This document shows positions 6,882-7,445 of a DNA stretch of 7,445 nt, piece after piece. Both the position numbers and the translations under genes were made by a program. The notes under the pieces were generated by a model. That model was given only the letters and a program-made list of their open reading frames with translations, searched no databases and was not told where the DNA came from. The stretch's first letter is position 1. Every line of letters begins with the position of its first letter. Source of the DNA: Clostridiales bacterium DTU092 (GTDB taxonomy: Bacteria > Bacillota > Clostridia > Caldicoprobacterales > Caldicoprobacteraceae); assembly GCA_001513505.1 (NCBI GenBank), contig LFTM01000085.1:1-7445 (forward strand), in the 5' to 3' direction.

Positions 6882-7445
6882 TTCAGTTCAACTCCTGTCA
6901 CTATAATAAATATTTCCTCCATGGAGGTCTCCCCGCTGTGAATTGTCTCTATCTTCCCGGATTGAAGCAGTTTTAGAAATTCATCATTAAAACCTATACC
7001 GTCGAGGGGAAAAACAGCGCTGGCAATATTTCCGTTCTCCCTGTATTCAACCTTCACTTCCCTCTTGCCATATTTCAATTTCAGATCTCTTGGTGTTGAA
7101 ATTTCTACCAGCTGACCGTCTACACAAAATGCAATCCTATCGCACAGCTGTTCAACATCATTCATCAAATGGGTGGTTAGGAAAACCGTACCACCCCTTG
7201 CCCGATATTCAGCAATCATATCCTTTATAATCATGGCATTCTTAGGATCGAGTCCATTTGTCACTTCATCCAGGAAAAGCACCCGTGGATTGTTGAGCAT
7301 AGCCCGGACAAAGTTTAACCGTACCTTCATCCCCTTGGAATATTCACCGACCTTGATATCACGGTGCTCCCACAGACCAACCCTCTCCATCAATTCCCGA
7401 ATATCTGCTGTACTTTTATAAAATCCTGAGAAAAACTTCATATTC
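6878..7445 (-). CDS. ABC exporter ATP-binding protein (partial, N-terminus outside window)
   Basis: About 189 C-terminal residues are present. Visible are the family-typical signature YSKGMKVRL (in place of LSGGQ), Walker B and D-loop VLFLDEVTNGLDP, and the switch histidine in FLTTHLMNDVEQLCDRI. The Walker A and Q-loop lie beyond 7445. The ATG at 7441 is an internal methionine: the frame continues upstream to the window edge, and the residues NMKFFSGFY correspond to the segment near the Q-loop region of DrrA/CcmA-like ATPases, not to a start. The C-terminal tail (about 110-187) ends in ETSMEEIFIIVTG, typical of this exporter group. It powers the two permeases encoded next and overlaps the first by four bases. 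Confidence 0.92.
   Translation of the reverse strand, partial: NMKFFSGFYKSTADIRELMERVGLWEHRDIKVGEYSKGMKVRLNFVRAMLNNPRVLFLDEVTNGLDPKNAMIIKDMIAEYRARGGTVFLTTHLMNDVEQLCDRIAFCVDGQLVEISTPRDLKLKYGKREVKVEYRENGNIASAVFPLDGIGFNDEFLKLLQSGKIETIHSGETSMEEIFIIVTGVELK

Overview
The window looks like a chromosomal segment of a low-GC, anaerobic Firmicute, most likely a member of Clostridia. The base composition is AT-rich, the ribosome-binding sites are strong (GGAGG or AAGGGGG), and the one clear promoter is of the sigma-A type. The glutamate dehydrogenase, the GAF-like/PEP-binding protein and the CobW-type GTPase all resemble clostridial families. I cannot name the genus from sequence alone.

Left part (1-2475, minus strand): an NAD(P)-dependent glutamate dehydrogenase is followed after 41 bases by a gene that leaves the window. 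That gene has a GAF-like N-terminal region and then enters a PEP-synthase/PPDK-type ATP-binding domain (PEP/pyruvate-binding domain protein). The pair looks like one operon read from a strong promoter at 2536-2564. It plausibly links amino-acid catabolism to the PEP/pyruvate node.

Centre (2476-4051): a divergent intergenic region carries the gdh promoter, a perfect 16-bp palindrome and a candidate plus-strand promoter. It leads into a plus-strand gene encoding an AraC-type helix-turn-helix domain fused to an aminoglycoside-phosphotransferase-fold kinase. At the domain boundary there is a consensus Shine-Dalgarno sequence followed by an in-frame ATG, so the gene may make both the fusion and a free kinase. 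It ends in a strong hairpin terminator that starts at its stop codon.

Right part (4050-7445, minus strand): this is a compact operon, read right to left. It encodes an ABC-2 exporter ATPase (5' end outside the window), two six-helix permeases and a CobW/COG0523 GTPase. It ends in a short decayed remnant of a YdhG-like (DUF1801) gene that keeps both ends but has lost its middle. The operon converges on the AraC-kinase gene and probably shares its terminator.

No RNA genes, insertion sequences or CRISPR arrays are visible. The most unusual items are the regulator-kinase fusion with an internal start, the internally deleted DUF1801 remnant, and a perfect 19-bp inverted repeat inside the coding region of the PEP-binding protein.
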